This document shows positions 51,449 to 61,447 of a stretch of DNA of 64,000 nt, piece after piece; positions within the stretch are counted from its first letter, which is position 1, and each line of letters starts with the position of its first letter. The notes under the pieces were generated by a model. It worked only from the letters and a program-made list of their open reading frames with translations. It was not told where the DNA came from and did not search any database. Source of the DNA: Paraburkholderia ginsengisoli NBRC 100965 (GTDB taxonomy: Bacteria > Pseudomonadota > Gammaproteobacteria > Burkholderiales > Burkholderiaceae); NCBI RefSeq assembly GCF_000739735.1, contig NZ_BBJF01000006.1:62001-126000 (forward strand), in the 5' to 3' direction. A program made the position numbers and the translations under genes.

Positions 51449-52305
51449 GCATCGTCCATTACCCGTCGCCGCGTTGCAGACGCACCGTGCGTGGCCGCCG
51501 CGTAGTTCGCGGGTGTCACGCCGAGCAGGCGCACGAACGCGCGCGTCATATGACTCTGGTCGGCAAAGCCGGCCGCGGCCGCCGCGTCGGCAAGCGGCGC
51601 GCCGTGTGCGATCGATTGCCGCGCGAGCGCGATGCGCCGCTGCATCCGGTACGCGTGCGGCGGCAATCCCGTCTCATGCGCGAAGCCGCGCAATAACTGG
51701 AAGCGGCTCAGGCCGGTGTCGGCGGCGAGATCGGCCAGTGTGAGCGGCGCCGTGGGGTCGTCGTCGATGCGCGCTTTCGCTCGCGCAATCGGGCCCCGCG
51801 CCTCCGTGATTCGCGCATGCGCGGGCCCGGTTGCGTGAGCGCGCACCAGATGCCCAAGCAATGCGAGCAACGCCTCCTCTCGCACCAGTTCGTCGGGCAC
51901 GACCTGCGCTTGCACCGACACCGCGAAGAGCCGCTCGAACAATCGCTTCAACACGGGATCATGCGCCACCGGCTGCGTGAGTTCGATCTCGCGCGGCGCC
52001 GCGCCGGTCAGCTCGACGGCGGCGCGCGTCAACATCGACGGTTCGACATACAGCATGCGCCACGCGCGCCCGCGTTCGTCGAGCGGACTGCCGTCGTGCA
52101 CCTCGCCAGGATTGACCATGATCGCGTCGTGCGCGCGCGCTTCGACCTGCCCGCGTCCGCTCGCCGATCGATGGCCGCCGCTGACGATCACGCCGACGCC
52201 GAAGCGGTCATGCGAATGACGCGGAAACGAATGCGCGGTGTCGGCCACCGTCGCTTCGACGCCGGTCAGCGCGCAACGAGGCATGTGGACGCAGCCGCGC
52301 GGCAT
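51430..52305 (-). CDS. AraC-family transcriptional regulator
   Basis: 291 aa. The N-terminal cupin-like sensing domain (FPRHSHDRFGVGVIVSGGHR, HDAIMVNPGEVHDGSPLD) is followed by two helix-turn-helix motifs at about 180-280: LTLADLAADTGLSRFQLLRG with FAHETGLPPHAYRMQRRIAL, then PLADAAAAAGFADQSHMTRA and FVRLLGVTPANY. Length is normal. The HSH/PGEVHD pattern is common in AraC proteins next to LysE exporters or amino-acid genes; here the upstream neighbour is serine acetyltransferase on the same strand, 72 bp away. The target is unknown. Confidence 0.87.
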   Translation of the reverse strand: MPRGCVHMPRCALTGVEATVADTAHSFPRHSHDRFGVGVIVSGGHRSASGRGQVEARAHDAIMVNPGEVHDGSPLDERGRAWRMLYVEPSMLTRAAVELTGAAPREIELTQPVAHDPVLKRLFERLFAVSVQAQVVPDELVREEALLALLGHLVRAHATGPAHARITEARGPIARAKARIDDDPTAPLTLADLAADTGLSRFQLLRGFAHETGLPPHAYRMQRRIALARQSIAHGAPLADAAAAAGFADQSHMTRAFVRLLGVTPANYAAATHGASATRRRVMDDAYPVRR

Positions 52306-52377
52306 CAGGTATGCCTTAGCAGCGGTAGCTGCGACGAGAGGAGCAGGAGGAACGCGTGAGCGGTGCCACGGCGCGCA

Positions 52378-53304
52378 TCATCGCCGGCTCTCGTCGGTGC
52401 GCTCGCCTTCACGCACCTTGCCCTGCGACACGCTGCTGCCCGGCGGCACGCTGTGCGTGAGCCACACGTTGCCGCCGATCACCGAACCGCGTCCGATCGT
52501 GACGCGTCCGAGGATCGTCGCGCCGGCGTAGATCACGACGTCGTCCTCGACGACCGGATGGCGCGCGTTGCCCTTGATGAGCGAGCCGTCGCTATCGGCG
52601 GCGAAACTCTTCGCACCGAGCGTGACCGCCTGATATACGCGCACGCGTTCGCCGATGATCGCGGTCTCGCCGATCACCACACCCGTGCCGTGGTCGATGA
52701 AGAAGCTCGGCCCGATCGTCGCGCCTGGGTGAATGTCGATGCCGGTCGCCGAGTGCGCGATCTCGTTGATGAAGCGCGCGAGCAACGGCACGCCGAGGCG
52801 ATGCAGCGCATGCGCGAGCCGGTGGTGAGTCATCGCCCACACGCCCGGATAGCAGAGCAGAATTTCGGTGATGTGCTGCGCGGCCGGGTCGCCGGTGAAG
52901 GCTGCCTGAATGTCGCTCACCAGCAGCGCGCGAATCCCCGGTAACTGCGTGCCGAATTCGCGTGCGACGTCGAACGCGCGCTCATGCAACTCCGCGTCGG
53001 AGGCCGCGGCGTACTCGGGCAGAAAGCGCAACGCGCGGCGAATCTGCTCGCCGAGCAGGCGCAAGGTGCTCTCGAGCGTGTGGCCGACGTAGTAGTCGAC
53101 GGTTTCGTCGGTCAGATCGGGCGCGCCGTAATGCGTGGGGAACAGCGCGGCGCGCAGGCCGGCGACGATGTTGACCACCGCATCGCGCGAAGGCAGCTCG
53201 CGAATGCCGAGCGGATGGCGCGTGCGATGCAATTGTTCACGCGACGCGCGCAGGTCCGCGACGATCTGTTCGAGACCCCAGTTGTGGGAAGGCACGTTAG
53301 GCAT
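52378..53304 (-). CDS. Serine O-acetyltransferase
   Basis: 308 aa. It acetylates L-serine with acetyl-CoA, the first step of cysteine synthesis. The N-terminal helical domain (about 15-180) is followed by a left-handed beta-helix of hexapeptide repeats: NEIAHSATGIDIHPGATIGP, FFIDHGTGVVIGETAIIGER (catalytic His and Asp), VRVYQAVTLGAKSF and HPVVEDDVVIYAGATILGRV. The long N-terminal domain fits the EpsC/SrpH-like group rather than E. coli CysE. The ATG at 53304 is preferred to 53331 because it begins the conserved domain, though its ribosome site is weak. A cysteine synthase gene is not adjacent. Confidence 0.87.
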   Translation of the reverse strand: MPNVPSHNWGLEQIVADLRASREQLHRTRHPLGIRELPSRDAVVNIVAGLRAALFPTHYGAPDLTDETVDYYVGHTLESTLRLLGEQIRRALRFLPEYAAASDAELHERAFDVAREFGTQLPGIRALLVSDIQAAFTGDPAAQHITEILLCYPGVWAMTHHRLAHALHRLGVPLLARFINEIAHSATGIDIHPGATIGPSFFIDHGTGVVIGETAIIGERVRVYQAVTLGAKSFAADSDGSLIKGNARHPVVEDDVVIYAGATILGRVTIGRGSVIGGNVWLTHSVPPGSSVSQGKVREGERTDESRR

Positions 53305-53457
53305 AGAAGAACGACGCCGTGCGGCAAGCACGGTTCGAAGTGATGGATTATGCCGAGAGATTACCGCGTTTTGCCGCGGCTCGCGTAGAGCGGCCTGCTC
53401 GCCGGCACACGCCTGGCACGCCGCTCGCAGTCGCTTGCACTGTACCGCGCAGGTTCT

Positions 53458-53691
53458 TCAGATGGTCACGCTGCTCGCGTCGATCCAGCGTACCGCCCAA
53501 TCGCGCGCATGGGCGATGGCGGCGGCTTCGTCAGGGAAGCGCAACTCGGTGGGGAAGAAACGGTTGGCGACCAGCTCGCCGTCGCTCGAACGCGAGATCA
53601 CCACATAAGGTTGCCAAGTGCCGTCGCCGGCACGCGCTGGCGCGCAATTCAACAAATAGCCGCGATGTGTGAATGCAGCATCGAAGTGCAT
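53458..53691 (-). CDS. Small conserved-looking protein, function unknown
   Basis: 77 aa, starting MHFDAAFTHRGYLLNCAPAR and containing WQPYVVISRSSDGELVANRF and DEAAAIAHARDWAVRWIDAS. It looks like a single small alpha/beta domain of beta strands followed by a C-terminal helix, a pattern seen in short Burkholderia hypotheticals. No signal peptide or motif is recognised. The codon usage matches the neighbours. It is transcribed alone between serine acetyltransferase and the DUF3005-like gene. Confidence 0.6.
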   Translation of the reverse strand: MHFDAAFTHRGYLLNCAPARAGDGTWQPYVVISRSSDGELVANRFFPTELRFPDEAAAIAHARDWAVRWIDASSVTI

Positions 53692-54016
53692 GTGTCACCC
53701 GCCCTGACGGCCCCGTAAATGTTTTGAGTAGCGCGGCTGTTCGTTCGTTGTTTCCGACCATGATGATGAGTCGGGACCGTGTCGTCAATTTAACCGTGCT
53801 TCGCTCGTCGGAGTAAGATCATACTCTGTAGAAAATACGCGTCCATTAAAAAAAACGAAAAGAATGCTCGACGCAATCGCCAGTTGAAATGCCCGTCGCC
53901 GCATGGCGTTGCAAGCATGACGCAAGCGCAATGCAAGTGGCACGCACCCACGCGTCGTGCCAGGCGGAACGGGTTTTGCTGATCTTCAACCATGTCCTCT
54001 TCAAGGAGCACGCAGG
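53692..54016. other. AT-richer gap before the DUF3005-like gene
   Basis: 325 bp without a gene. The dyad GAGTA-N6-TACTC at 53811-53826 is followed by the A/T-rich stretch near 53830-53860, which may be the promoter region of the plus-strand gene at 54017. Nothing else is seen. Confidence 0.4.
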
Positions 54017-54469
54017 ATGAACAGCGATATCGACAAGCCGGCAGACGTCACGACGCAAGCGAACACCCGAGGCCCGAACTCGACGGAACTGCACAACGAC
54101 CGCACGCACGACAGCACCGTCGACACCGACGGCAAGAACCTCGAAGCCGCGCGCATCGCGGGCCACAGCCCGATAGCGGCCGACGAGATCACCACCAGCA
54201 ACGCGTCGCACAGCAACAGCGTGCCCGAGACGCTCGACGGCATGGCCGGCTTCGACAGCCGGGTGGGCGGCAATCATCTGCTGCTTGCGCTCGAACCGGG
54301 CTACACGGTGATCGACAAAGGCATGATCGAACCGCAAGGCGCGTATTCGGCCGATCATCAGTTCGACGACCCGCGCCCGGTGGGCAGTCGCAAAGACCGC
54401 GGCCGCATCCATTACGCGCTGAATCATTTGCGGCCCACGCGCGTGATCGAAATACGTCGGGTGAAATAA
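54017..54469 (+). CDS. DUF3005-like hydrophilic protein
   Basis: 150 aa. The N-terminal half is polar and disordered-looking, rich in Asp, Asn, Thr and Ser. The C-terminal half is more structured: SVPETLDGMAGFDSRVGGNH, LLLALEPGYTVIDKGMIEPQ and GRIHYALNHLRPTRVIEIRR. I recall this C-terminal region from DUF3005 proteins of Burkholderia; I could not verify it. AAGGAG lies upstream with a second GCAGG just before the ATG at 54017. No signal peptide. Function unknown. Confidence 0.65.
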   Translation: MNSDIDKPADVTTQANTRGPNSTELHNDRTHDSTVDTDGKNLEAARIAGHSPIAADEITTSNASHSNSVPETLDGMAGFDSRVGGNHLLLALEPGYTVIDKGMIEPQGAYSADHQFDDPRPVGSRKDRGRIHYALNHLRPTRVIEIRRVK

Positions 54470-54692
54470 GCAGGCGGGCGCGTACCTGGTTTGCGCTCGC
54501 GTTTGAATTTCCGCGCTTATTCCTATTAATCAGTGAATATCAAAGCGCGCACCGTTTGAATAATGGTGCGCGCCTTGCTTTGCGTCGATTCGAAACTCTG
54601 GGTTGCATCACCTGGGCGCGAGCGCGCCTTTTTCCGCGCGTCGATCCTCGACACAATCGAGCACACGTCAACCACGCTCAACGGAGCAGCAC

Positions 54693-55298
54693 ATGAAAAA
54701 AATCGTCGTGATCGGCGCCACCGGCACGCTGGGCCAGGCCGTCAGCGCCCAGTTGCAGGAGCGCCATGAAGTCATCGAAGTGGGTGCGACGCGTGGGTCC
54801 TATCGCGCGGACATCACCGACCCGGCGAGCGTCGAGCAGCTCTTTCGCGAGATCGGCAAAGTGGACGGCGTAGTGACCGCGACCGGCAAGGTGCATTTCG
54901 GGCCGCTGCCCGAGATGAGCGTCGAGCAGTTCTGGGTCGGTCTGCGCGACAAGCTGATGGGCCAGATCAACGTGGTGCTGACCGCACAGCAATACGTGAA
55001 CGACGGCGGCTCGTTCACGCTGACGAGCGGCATCATCGCCGACGAGCCGATTCGTCTCGGTGCGAGCGCGACCACGGTCAATATGGCACTCGAAGGTTTC
55101 GTGCGCGGCGCGGCGATCGAGTTGCCGCGCGGCCTGCGCATCAACGTGGTGAGTCCGACGGTGCTGACCGAAGCGATGGGCGCCTATGCGCCCTACTTCC
55201 GCGGCTTCGAACCGGTGACCGCGCAGCGTGCTGCGCTCGCTTTTGTGCGCAGCGTGGAAGGCGCGCAGACGGGCCGGGTGTATCGCGTGGGGTATTGA
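54693..55298 (+). CDS. Short-chain-dehydrogenase-like protein lacking the catalytic Tyr/Lys (second copy)
   Basis: 201 aa. It resembles the protein at 34498: nucleotide motif VIGATGTLGQAV, VDGVVTATGKVHFGPLPEMS, KLMGQINVVLTAQQYV, Ser in FTLTSGIIADEP, then ATTVNMALEGFVRGAAIELP. The expected YxxxK reads ATTVN, so the proton-donor Tyr and the Lys are absent, as in its paralogue. It ends EGAQTGRVYRVGY, the usual SDR C-terminus. GGAG precedes the ATG. It may be a non-oxidoreductase NAD(P)-binding protein. It converges with the dehydratase gene. Confidence 0.78.
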   Translation: MKKIVVIGATGTLGQAVSAQLQERHEVIEVGATRGSYRADITDPASVEQLFREIGKVDGVVTATGKVHFGPLPEMSVEQFWVGLRDKLMGQINVVLTAQQYVNDGGSFTLTSGIIADEPIRLGASATTVNMALEGFVRGAAIELPRGLRINVVSPTVLTEAMGAYAPYFRGFEPVTAQRAALAFVRSVEGAQTGRVYRVGY

Positions 55299-55487
55299 TG
55301 CGCAGAGGGCGGTCACGCGGGAGCCGCGCGGGTATCACGCGATGCGGTCTCGCCGCATCGCGTCCCCCTCCCTTGATATGTGTCGCCGCTCTACGGCGGC
55401 TGCACTGCGCCTGCCGACGGCCCTCGATGACACCTCTGTCTCTCACCTGCGGAATGCCCAATGCCGATGGCTGATCGCTAAACCCGT

Positions 55488-57251
55488 TCAGTGAATCTCC
55501 GGCTCGCCCGGCGTGTCCGCCTCCGGCGCCGCCTGCGCGCCGCCGCGTTGCAGGAAATCGAAATCGCAGCCCTCGTTCGCCTGCGTCACATGCACCTGAT
55601 GCAGAGCGCCGTAGCCACGCGTGAAACGCGGCGCCGGCTTGACCCACGCGGCCTTGCGGCGCGCGAGCTGTTCGTCCGGCACCAGCAGGTTCAGCTTGCG
55701 CCCCGGCACGTCGAGTTCGATCATGTCGCCGCTCTCCACCAGCGCAAACGGCCCGCCGACGAACGACTCAGGCGCGACGTGCAACACGCACGCGCCGTAA
55801 CTCGTGCCGCTCATGCGTGCATCCGAGATACGCACCATATCGCGCACACCTTTTTGCAGCAACTTGCGCGGTATCGGCAATTGTCCCCATTCGGGCATAC
55901 CCGGAGCACCCACCGGCCCCGCATGCTGAAGCACGATCACGCAGTTCTCGTCGATGTCGAGCGAGTCGTCGTCGATACGCGCGGCCATGTCGTTGTAGTC
56001 CCTGAACACCACCGCGCGGCCCGTATGCACAAGCAGATGCGGCTCGGCCGCGCCGGGCTTGATCACCGCGCCGTCGGGCGCGATATTGCCGCGTAGCACC
56101 GCGAGCCCGCTGTGGGGCAGCAACGGATTGTCGCGACGGCGAATCACTTCGTCGTTGAAAATCCGCGCGCCTTCGAGGTTCTCGCCGAGCGTGCGGCCGT
56201 TGACAGTCCGCTGCGAAAGGTCGAGCAGGTCGCCCAATTCGGCGAGCAGCGCGGGCAAACCGCCCGCATAGAAAAAATCTTCCATCAGATACGCACCAGT
56301 CGGACGGACGTTCGCCAGCACCGGCGTGCGGCGCGCGATGTGGTCGTACCGATCGAGCGTCAACGCGATGCCCGCGCGACGCGCGAGCGCAATCATGTGA
56401 ACGATCGCATTGGTCGAACCGGACAGCGCGAGACAGGTAGTCACGGCGTTGTCGATCGAAGCGGCAGTGACGATGTCCGATGGCTTGAGGTCGTCCCACA
56501 CCATGTCGACGATGCGCATGCCGGTCTTCACCGCCATCTGCGCATGACGCGAATCCGCCGCGGGAATCGACGCGAAGCCGGGCAGCGTGAAGCCGAGCGC
56601 TTCGGCCGCGCTCGTCATCGTCGATGCGGTGCCCATGGTCATGCAGTGCCCCGGCGAGCGCGCGATGCCGCCCTCGATGCCTTGCCAGTCCTCCTGCGTG
56701 ATCGTTTCCGCGCGCAGTTCGGCCCAGTACTTCCATGCGTCTGAGCCGGAGCCGAGCGTCACACCATGCCAGTTACCGCGCAGCATCGGGCCGGCGGGCA
56801 AAAAGATCGCGGGCAGGTCCATCGAAATCGCGCCCATCAGCAACGCGGGCGTGGTCTTGTCGCAGCCGCCCATCAGCACGACGCCGTCGGCGGGATAGGA
56901 GCGCAGCGTTTCCTCGGCTTCCATCGCGAGGAAGTTGCGGTACAGCATCGTGGTGGGCTTCTGGAACGGCTCGGAGAGCGTCTGCACCGGCAGCTCGATC
57001 GGAAAGCCGCCGGCCTGCCAGATGCCGCGCTTCACTTCCTCGACGCGTTGCTTGAAATGCGTGTGGCACGCGTTGATCTCGCTCCATGTATTCAGAATCG
57101 CGATGACCGGTTTGCCCGCGTATTCGTCGCGGTTGTACCCCATCTGCGCGGTTCGCGAGCGGTGACCGAACGAGCGCAGATCGTTCGCGCCGTACCAGCG
57201 ATGGCTGCGCAGTTCTTCCGGGCTCTTTTTCTTCGTCAACGTCGGCTCCAC
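55488..57251 (-). CDS. IlvD/Edd-family dehydratase, probably sugar-acid (arabinonate-like)
   Basis: 587 aa Fe-S dehydratase. Cluster and Mg-site residues are visible: [20 protein letters not shown] (Cys about 62), [18 protein letters not shown] (Cys about 128) and [14 protein letters not shown] (Cys about 200). Length and the [20 protein letters not shown] start resemble L-arabinonate/aldonate dehydratases more than the branched-chain IlvD. It starts with GTG at 57251, 19 bp after the permease stop, without a strong ribosome site. It is the last gene of an operon with an SMP-30 lactonase and an ABC importer, so lactone hydrolysis followed by dehydration of a sugar acid is likely. Confidence 0.85.
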   Translation of the reverse strand: MEPTLTKKKSPEELRSHRWYGANDLRSFGHRSRTAQMGYNRDEYAGKPVIAILNTWSEINACHTHFKQRVEEVKRGIWQAGGFPIELPVQTLSEPFQKPTTMLYRNFLAMEAEETLRSYPADGVVLMGGCDKTTPALLMGAISMDLPAIFLPAGPMLRGNWHGVTLGSGSDAWKYWAELRAETITQEDWQGIEGGIARSPGHCMTMGTASTMTSAAEALGFTLPGFASIPAADSRHAQMAVKTGMRIVDMVWDDLKPSDIVTAASIDNAVTTCLALSGSTNAIVHMIALARRAGIALTLDRYDHIARRTPVLANVRPTGAYLMEDFFYAGGLPALLAELGDLLDLSQRTVNGRTLGENLEGARIFNDEVIRRRDNPLLPHSGLAVLRGNIAPDGAVIKPGAAEPHLLVHTGRAVVFRDYNDMAARIDDDSLDIDENCVIVLQHAGPVGAPGMPEWGQLPIPRKLLQKGVRDMVRISDARMSGTSYGACVLHVAPESFVGGPFALVESGDMIELDVPGRKLNLLVPDEQLARRKAAWVKPAPRFTRGYGALHQVHVTQANEGCDFDFLQRGGAQAAPEADTPGEPEIH

Positions 57252-57270
57252 GAGTGTCGTCGGACGGGCT

Positions 57271-58200
57271 TCAGCGCTTCTGCTCCTTCACGCGCGACAC
57301 GATCTGCGTCGGACTCACGAATTGCAGCGCGATCAGCACCCAGATCAGTGTGATCGCCATGTAGATCATCGCCATTGCATCGATCGATTGTGGCGCGCGC
57401 ACGCCAGTCGAAAATACAGCGTAGTACAACGCGACCACGAGCGTCTGCGTCGCCGGACCCGCGGTGAAGAAAGTCAGCTCGAACATGCCGATGGTGCGCA
57501 CCAGCACAAGCAGCCCCGCCGCGAGCATGCCGGGCACCAGCAACGGCAGCAGCACGTAGCGGAAATAGCGGAACGTGTTCGCGCCGAAAATGCGCGCCGC
57601 GGCTTCGAGATTGGGATCGATCTGTTCGATGAACGGCGTCATCACCAGAATCACGAACGGCAGCGCCGGCACCAGGTTTGCGAGGATCACGCCGCTCAGC
57701 GTGCCCGCGAGGCCGATCTTGTACATCACGGTCGCCATCGGAATGCCGTAGGTGACGGGCGGCACCATCAACGGCAGCAGGAAGATCAGCATCGCGAGAC
57801 GCTTGCCGCGAAACTGCACGCGCGCGAGCGCATACGCCGCCGGCACGCCGAGCAGCACCGACAGCAGCACGACCGCGCCGACCACCTCGACGGTGACCCA
57901 CAGCACGCTCGCGAGCTGGAAATCGCTCCATGCCTGCGCATACCAGTGCAGCGTGAAGCCTTGCGGCAACAAGGTGCCGAACCAGCGCGTGGCCACCGAA
58001 TTGACCGCGACGGTCGCTATCAACAGCACCACGTTGAGCAGGAAGAACACCATCACGGCCCACACCAGCACCCGCCACACACGACCCGGCAAGCCGGCGC
58101 GCTGCGTCTCGCGCTTGACGGGCTCGCGCGCGCCATCGCCCTGTTTCCCGGAAGCGGACCCGGCCCACGCGGGCTGTGCCGCTCGACGCTCGCTCGTCAT
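57271..58200 (-). CDS. ABC transporter permease, PotC-like
   Basis: 309 aa inner-membrane protein with six membrane segments. The permease EAA-type loop is in [20 protein letters not shown], near 210. The N-terminal 40 residues are hydrophilic ([20 protein letters not shown]) before the first helix [15 protein letters not shown]. It overlaps the other permease by ATGA at 58200. The group belongs with spermidine/putrescine-type (family 1/PotC) permeases, but the operon context suggests another substrate. It pairs with the permease at 58200-59090. Confidence 0.87.
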   Translation of the reverse strand: MTSERRAAQPAWAGSASGKQGDGAREPVKRETQRAGLPGRVWRVLVWAVMVFFLLNVVLLIATVAVNSVATRWFGTLLPQGFTLHWYAQAWSDFQLASVLWVTVEVVGAVVLLSVLLGVPAAYALARVQFRGKRLAMLIFLLPLMVPPVTYGIPMATVMYKIGLAGTLSGVILANLVPALPFVILVMTPFIEQIDPNLEAAARIFGANTFRYFRYVLLPLLVPGMLAAGLLVLVRTIGMFELTFFTAGPATQTLVVALYYAVFSTGVRAPQSIDAMAMIYMAITLIWVLIALQFVSPTQIVSRVKEQKR

Positions 58201-59090
58201 CAGCCTTTGCCTCCGGTTGCCGGACCGCTGTAGAAGAAACGGCGCGCGCCAAGCAGCGCGGCGACCACCAGCAACTGCACGAAGCCCATCACCATCGCGA
58301 TCGCGGACGCGAGCGAATAGTCGTAGCTTTCGAACGCGGCCTCGGCGGCGGCGATCGACATCACGCGCGTCGGACCCGCGGGCGCGCCGAGCAGCACCGC
58401 CGACGGAAACACCGAGAACGCCTGCACGAACGACAGACACGCGGCCATCGTCAGCCCCGGCACCAGCAGCGGCAGATAGATGCGGCGAAACTGCTGCCAC
58501 GGACTCGCGCCGAGCGTCGCCGCCGCGCTCGCGAGCGTCGGATCGATGCCGGTCACGTACGACAGCGTCAACAGAAATGCGAACGGAAAGCCCGACACGA
58601 TCAGCGAGATCAGCACACCCCAGAAGTTGTGCGTGAGGCGCACTTCGCGCGTGTACAGATGCAGGCCTTGCAGCGCTTGAGGAAACCAGCCGTTCGGGCC
58701 GAAGTAGGTCAGCATGCCGTCGGCGATCAGCACCGTGCCGAGCGTCACCGGAATCACCAGCAGTGTCGTGACGATCTTCTGATAGCGCGAATAGCGGCGC
58801 AGTGCGAACGCCACCGGCACCGACACGCCGACGTTGATCAGCGTCGCGGGCACCGCGAGCTTCAGGGTGACGAGGATCGTCGGCCACATCGACGTGTCGG
58901 TGAAGAACGTCAGATAGTTGGCCCACACACTGCCGCCGTTCATCGGCCGGAACGACAGCACCAGACCGTACGCGAACGGATAGATGAACATCGCGACGAT
59001 GAACAGCAACGCCGGCGTGACGAGCCATGCCTTGGCGTCGCGCTGCGTGAGCGTGGGGGAGCGCGGCGGCGACAGCGTGGGCGTGTTCAT
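58200..59090 (-). CDS. ABC transporter permease, PotB-like
   Basis: 296 aa inner-membrane protein with six membrane segments, starting after a short polar stretch at LVTPALLFIVAMFIYPFAYG. The EAA-type loop reads ASAAATLGASPWQQFRRIYL, near 195. It overlaps the ATPase gene (stop 59087-59089) and the second permease by 4 bp each, so the three proteins are translationally coupled. Membrane partner of the PotC-like subunit. Confidence 0.87.
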   Translation of the reverse strand: MNTPTLSPPRSPTLTQRDAKAWLVTPALLFIVAMFIYPFAYGLVLSFRPMNGGSVWANYLTFFTDTSMWPTILVTLKLAVPATLINVGVSVPVAFALRRYSRYQKIVTTLLVIPVTLGTVLIADGMLTYFGPNGWFPQALQGLHLYTREVRLTHNFWGVLISLIVSGFPFAFLLTLSYVTGIDPTLASAAATLGASPWQQFRRIYLPLLVPGLTMAACLSFVQAFSVFPSAVLLGAPAGPTRVMSIAAAEAAFESYDYSLASAIAMVMGFVQLLVVAALLGARRFFYSGPATGGKG

Positions 59091-60166
59091 GCGGCCTCGG
59101 CGTCGTAGACCAGCACACGCGACGGCGGCACGCGCAGGCTGATGCGCTCGCCCTGCGTGAACTCGCCCACGATGCGCGCCCACACCGAGCCGAATGCGGT
59201 CTGCACACGCAGCAGAGAATCGTGGCCGCCGTATTCGACCGCATCCACCAGCGCGTCGAACGCATTGTCCGCGCCGGGCGTAGCGCGTTCCATATCTTCG
59301 GGACGCAGCGCGACACTCACACGTTTGCTATTGAAGCCCGCCATCGGCGTGCCGATCAGACGCACGCCGTTCACGCTCACCGCGACGCCCTCGCCTTGCG
59401 GGCCTTCGAGCGTGAATTCGGCCACATTCCGATAGCCCATGAAACGCGCGACATGCAGATTGTGTGGCCGCGTATAAACCTCTTTCGGCGTAGCGACCTG
59501 CTGCACCACGCCCTCTTTCATCACGACGATGCGGTCCGCCATCGACAGTGCTTCGTCCTGATCGTGCGTGACGTACAGTGTCGCGCGTTCGAGCTGGCTA
59601 TGGATGCGCCGTATTTCAGCGCGCATTTCGATGCGCAGTTTGGTGTCGAGATTCGACAACGGTTCGTCCATCAGAATCAGCGGCGGCTCGATCACGATCG
59701 CGCGCGCAATCGCCACGCGCTGTTGCTGACCACCGGACAGTTGGCCGGGCAGCTTGTGCTCGTGACCGACCAGTTGCACGAGCTGCAACGCCTCGCGCAC
59801 GCGGCGCGTCGTTTCGCTCCGCGCGACACCGCGCATCTTCAGGCCGAAGCCGACGTTGTCGAGCACGCTCATGTGCGGAAACAGCGCGTAGTTCTGAAAG
59901 ACCATGCCGAAGCCGCGCTTTTCCGGCGGCAGCACGTCGATGCGTTTGTCGTCGAGCCAGATGCCGCCGCCGGTCAGCGGCTGCAAGCCGGCAATGCAAT
60001 TGAGCGCCGTCGATTTGCCGCAACCGGACGGCCCGAGCAGCGCGATGAATTCGCCGCGCTGGATCGTCAGATCGAGTTCCTGCAGCGCCGCGATCGCCTG
60101 GCCTTGCGCATTCGTGAAACTACGGCTCACCGAATCGAGCCGCAACTGTTCAAAGTGATGCTTCAT
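59087..60166 (-). CDS. ABC transporter ATPase, PotA/UgpC-like
   Basis: 359 aa. Nucleotide-binding domain: Walker A LLGPSGCGKST near 40, signature LSGGQQQRVAIARAIV near 140, Walker B LILMDEPLSNLD near 160 and the H-loop His in LYVTHDQDEAL. A C-terminal TOBE domain (about 250-359: GYRNVAEFTLEGPQGEGVAV) is as in PotA, UgpC and MalK. AGGAAA precedes the ATG. It energises the two permeases of the operon. Confidence 0.9.
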   Translation of the reverse strand: MKHHFEQLRLDSVSRSFTNAQGQAIAALQELDLTIQRGEFIALLGPSGCGKSTALNCIAGLQPLTGGGIWLDDKRIDVLPPEKRGFGMVFQNYALFPHMSVLDNVGFGLKMRGVARSETTRRVREALQLVQLVGHEHKLPGQLSGGQQQRVAIARAIVIEPPLILMDEPLSNLDTKLRIEMRAEIRRIHSQLERATLYVTHDQDEALSMADRIVVMKEGVVQQVATPKEVYTRPHNLHVARFMGYRNVAEFTLEGPQGEGVAVSVNGVRLIGTPMAGFNSKRVSVALRPEDMERATPGADNAFDALVDAVEYGGHDSLLRVQTAFGSVWARIVGEFTQGERISLRVPPSRVLVYDAEAA

Positions 60167-60277
60167 GGCGGTTTCCTGATACGCGCGACGGTGCCGACTG
60201 CCAATGTCGGCGTGTCGCGCGCGAATCGCGACGGCATGCGTGGCTGATGCGTTGCGTGTGCGTTGCTTTTGCGCGGA

Positions 60278-61447
60278 CTACTTGGTCTTCTGCGCGCCGA
60301 TTTCGGTGTCCCACTTCCTGAAAGCCGCAACCATCGCGGACGCATTCAACGGCAACGCATGCGGACGATCCGCCAGCAGCTTCGCGTACTCCGGGCGACC
60401 GTACTTCTTCAGCACTTCCTGGCTATGCGCGGGCGCCTGCTCGACAGTCACGCCCTTGATCGCGGGGCCCGGATAGAAATAGCCGTCGTCGTAGGTCAGC
60501 GCCTGTTGCGCCGGTTCGAGCATGAAGTTGATCATCTTGTAGAGCACGTCGAGCTTTTCCTTCGGCACGCCCTTCGGGATCACCATGTAGTGCGCGTCGT
60601 TCACCCACGTCATGTTGTCGAAGGCCTGCACGCGGAATTCGGCCGGTACGATGCCGAGTGCGCGCGGATTGATGTCCCAGCCTGTCACCGTGACGGTCAT
60701 GTCGCGCGTGCCCTCGCCGAGTTCTTTCATCACCGCCGACGTGCCGCCAGGATAATAAGGAATGCAATCGTTCAATTGCTTGAGGAAGGCCCACGTCTTG
60801 TCCCAGCCGTGAATCGGGTCCTGCGGGTCCTTGTCGCCGAGTACATACGGCAGGCCCATCAGGAATGTGCGGCCAGGACCGGAGTTGGCCGGCCGCGCGT
60901 AGATCAGCTTGTCCGGATGCGCCTTGCACCATTGCAGCAGTTGCTCGGGCGTTTTCGGCGGATCGCTGACTTTCGCCGGGTTGTATTCGAGCAGCGGACC
61001 GGCCGGCATATACGCGACCGTGAGGCCGTAGCCTTGCGCGAGATCCTGCATCTTGCGCGGACCCGGCGCGTATTTGTCGAGTACGCCGGGGAACTGCGCC
61101 GCGTTGTCGGGCAGCAGCTTGATCCACAGATTCTGTTCGATGCCGGCCGCGAGCGCGTCGGTGCCGGTCAGCACGAGATCGATGTCGGAGCGGCCCGCGC
61201 CCTGCATCGCCTTGATCTTGCCGGGCAATTGCGGAGCGGGCGCGTTGGTGAACGTGAGATTGGCGACGAGGTTTGGATACTTCGCCTTGAAGGCCTCAAA
61301 GCCCTTTTGCGTGAGTTGGAGATCGCCGGCCACGTCGACGATGTTGATCGTGACCGGATCGGCCGCGTGCGCGGCGGATGTGAAAGCGGCACTTGCCGCG
61401 AGACATACGGACACCAGCTTGAGCGACAACCTGTGCGAAACAGTCAT
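60278..61447 (-). CDS. Periplasmic solute-binding protein, PotD-like
   Basis: 389 aa. Signal peptide MTVSHRLSLKLVSVCLAASA with cleavage near AHAADPV (about 29). The mature protein is a type-II periplasmic binding fold: GFEAFKAKYPNLVANLTFTN, TGTDALAAGIEQNLWIKLLP, GLTVAYMPAGPLLEYNPAKV and DNMTWVNDAHYMVIPKGVPK. GAGGAGA precedes the ATG. It delivers the substrate to the permeases encoded downstream. The spermidine-type subfamily label is not proof of polyamine binding; the operon suggests a sugar acid or a related compound. Confidence 0.87.
   Translation of the reverse strand: MTVSHRLSLKLVSVCLAASAAFTSAAHAADPVTINIVDVAGDLQLTQKGFEAFKAKYPNLVANLTFTNAPAPQLPGKIKAMQGAGRSDIDLVLTGTDALAAGIEQNLWIKLLPDNAAQFPGVLDKYAPGPRKMQDLAQGYGLTVAYMPAGPLLEYNPAKVSDPPKTPEQLLQWCKAHPDKLIYARPANSGPGRTFLMGLPYVLGDKDPQDPIHGWDKTWAFLKQLNDCIPYYPGGTSAVMKELGEGTRDMTVTVTGWDINPRALGIVPAEFRVQAFDNMTWVNDAHYMVIPKGVPKEKLDVLYKMINFMLEPAQQALTYDDGYFYPGPAIKGVTVEQAPAHSQEVLKKYGRPEYAKLLADRPHALPLNASAMVAAFRKWDTEIGAQKTK

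Noticed and set aside
55338..55362. CGCGATGCGG/CCGCATCGCG hairpin as a terminator
   Set aside because: Perfect stem, but no T run on either strand; left as an unexplained structure between convergent genes.
57271..59316. Single 681-aa fusion of two ABC permeases
   Set aside because: The right part of this frame is out of register with the real permease at 58200-59090; the two permeases are separate genes with an ATGA overlap.
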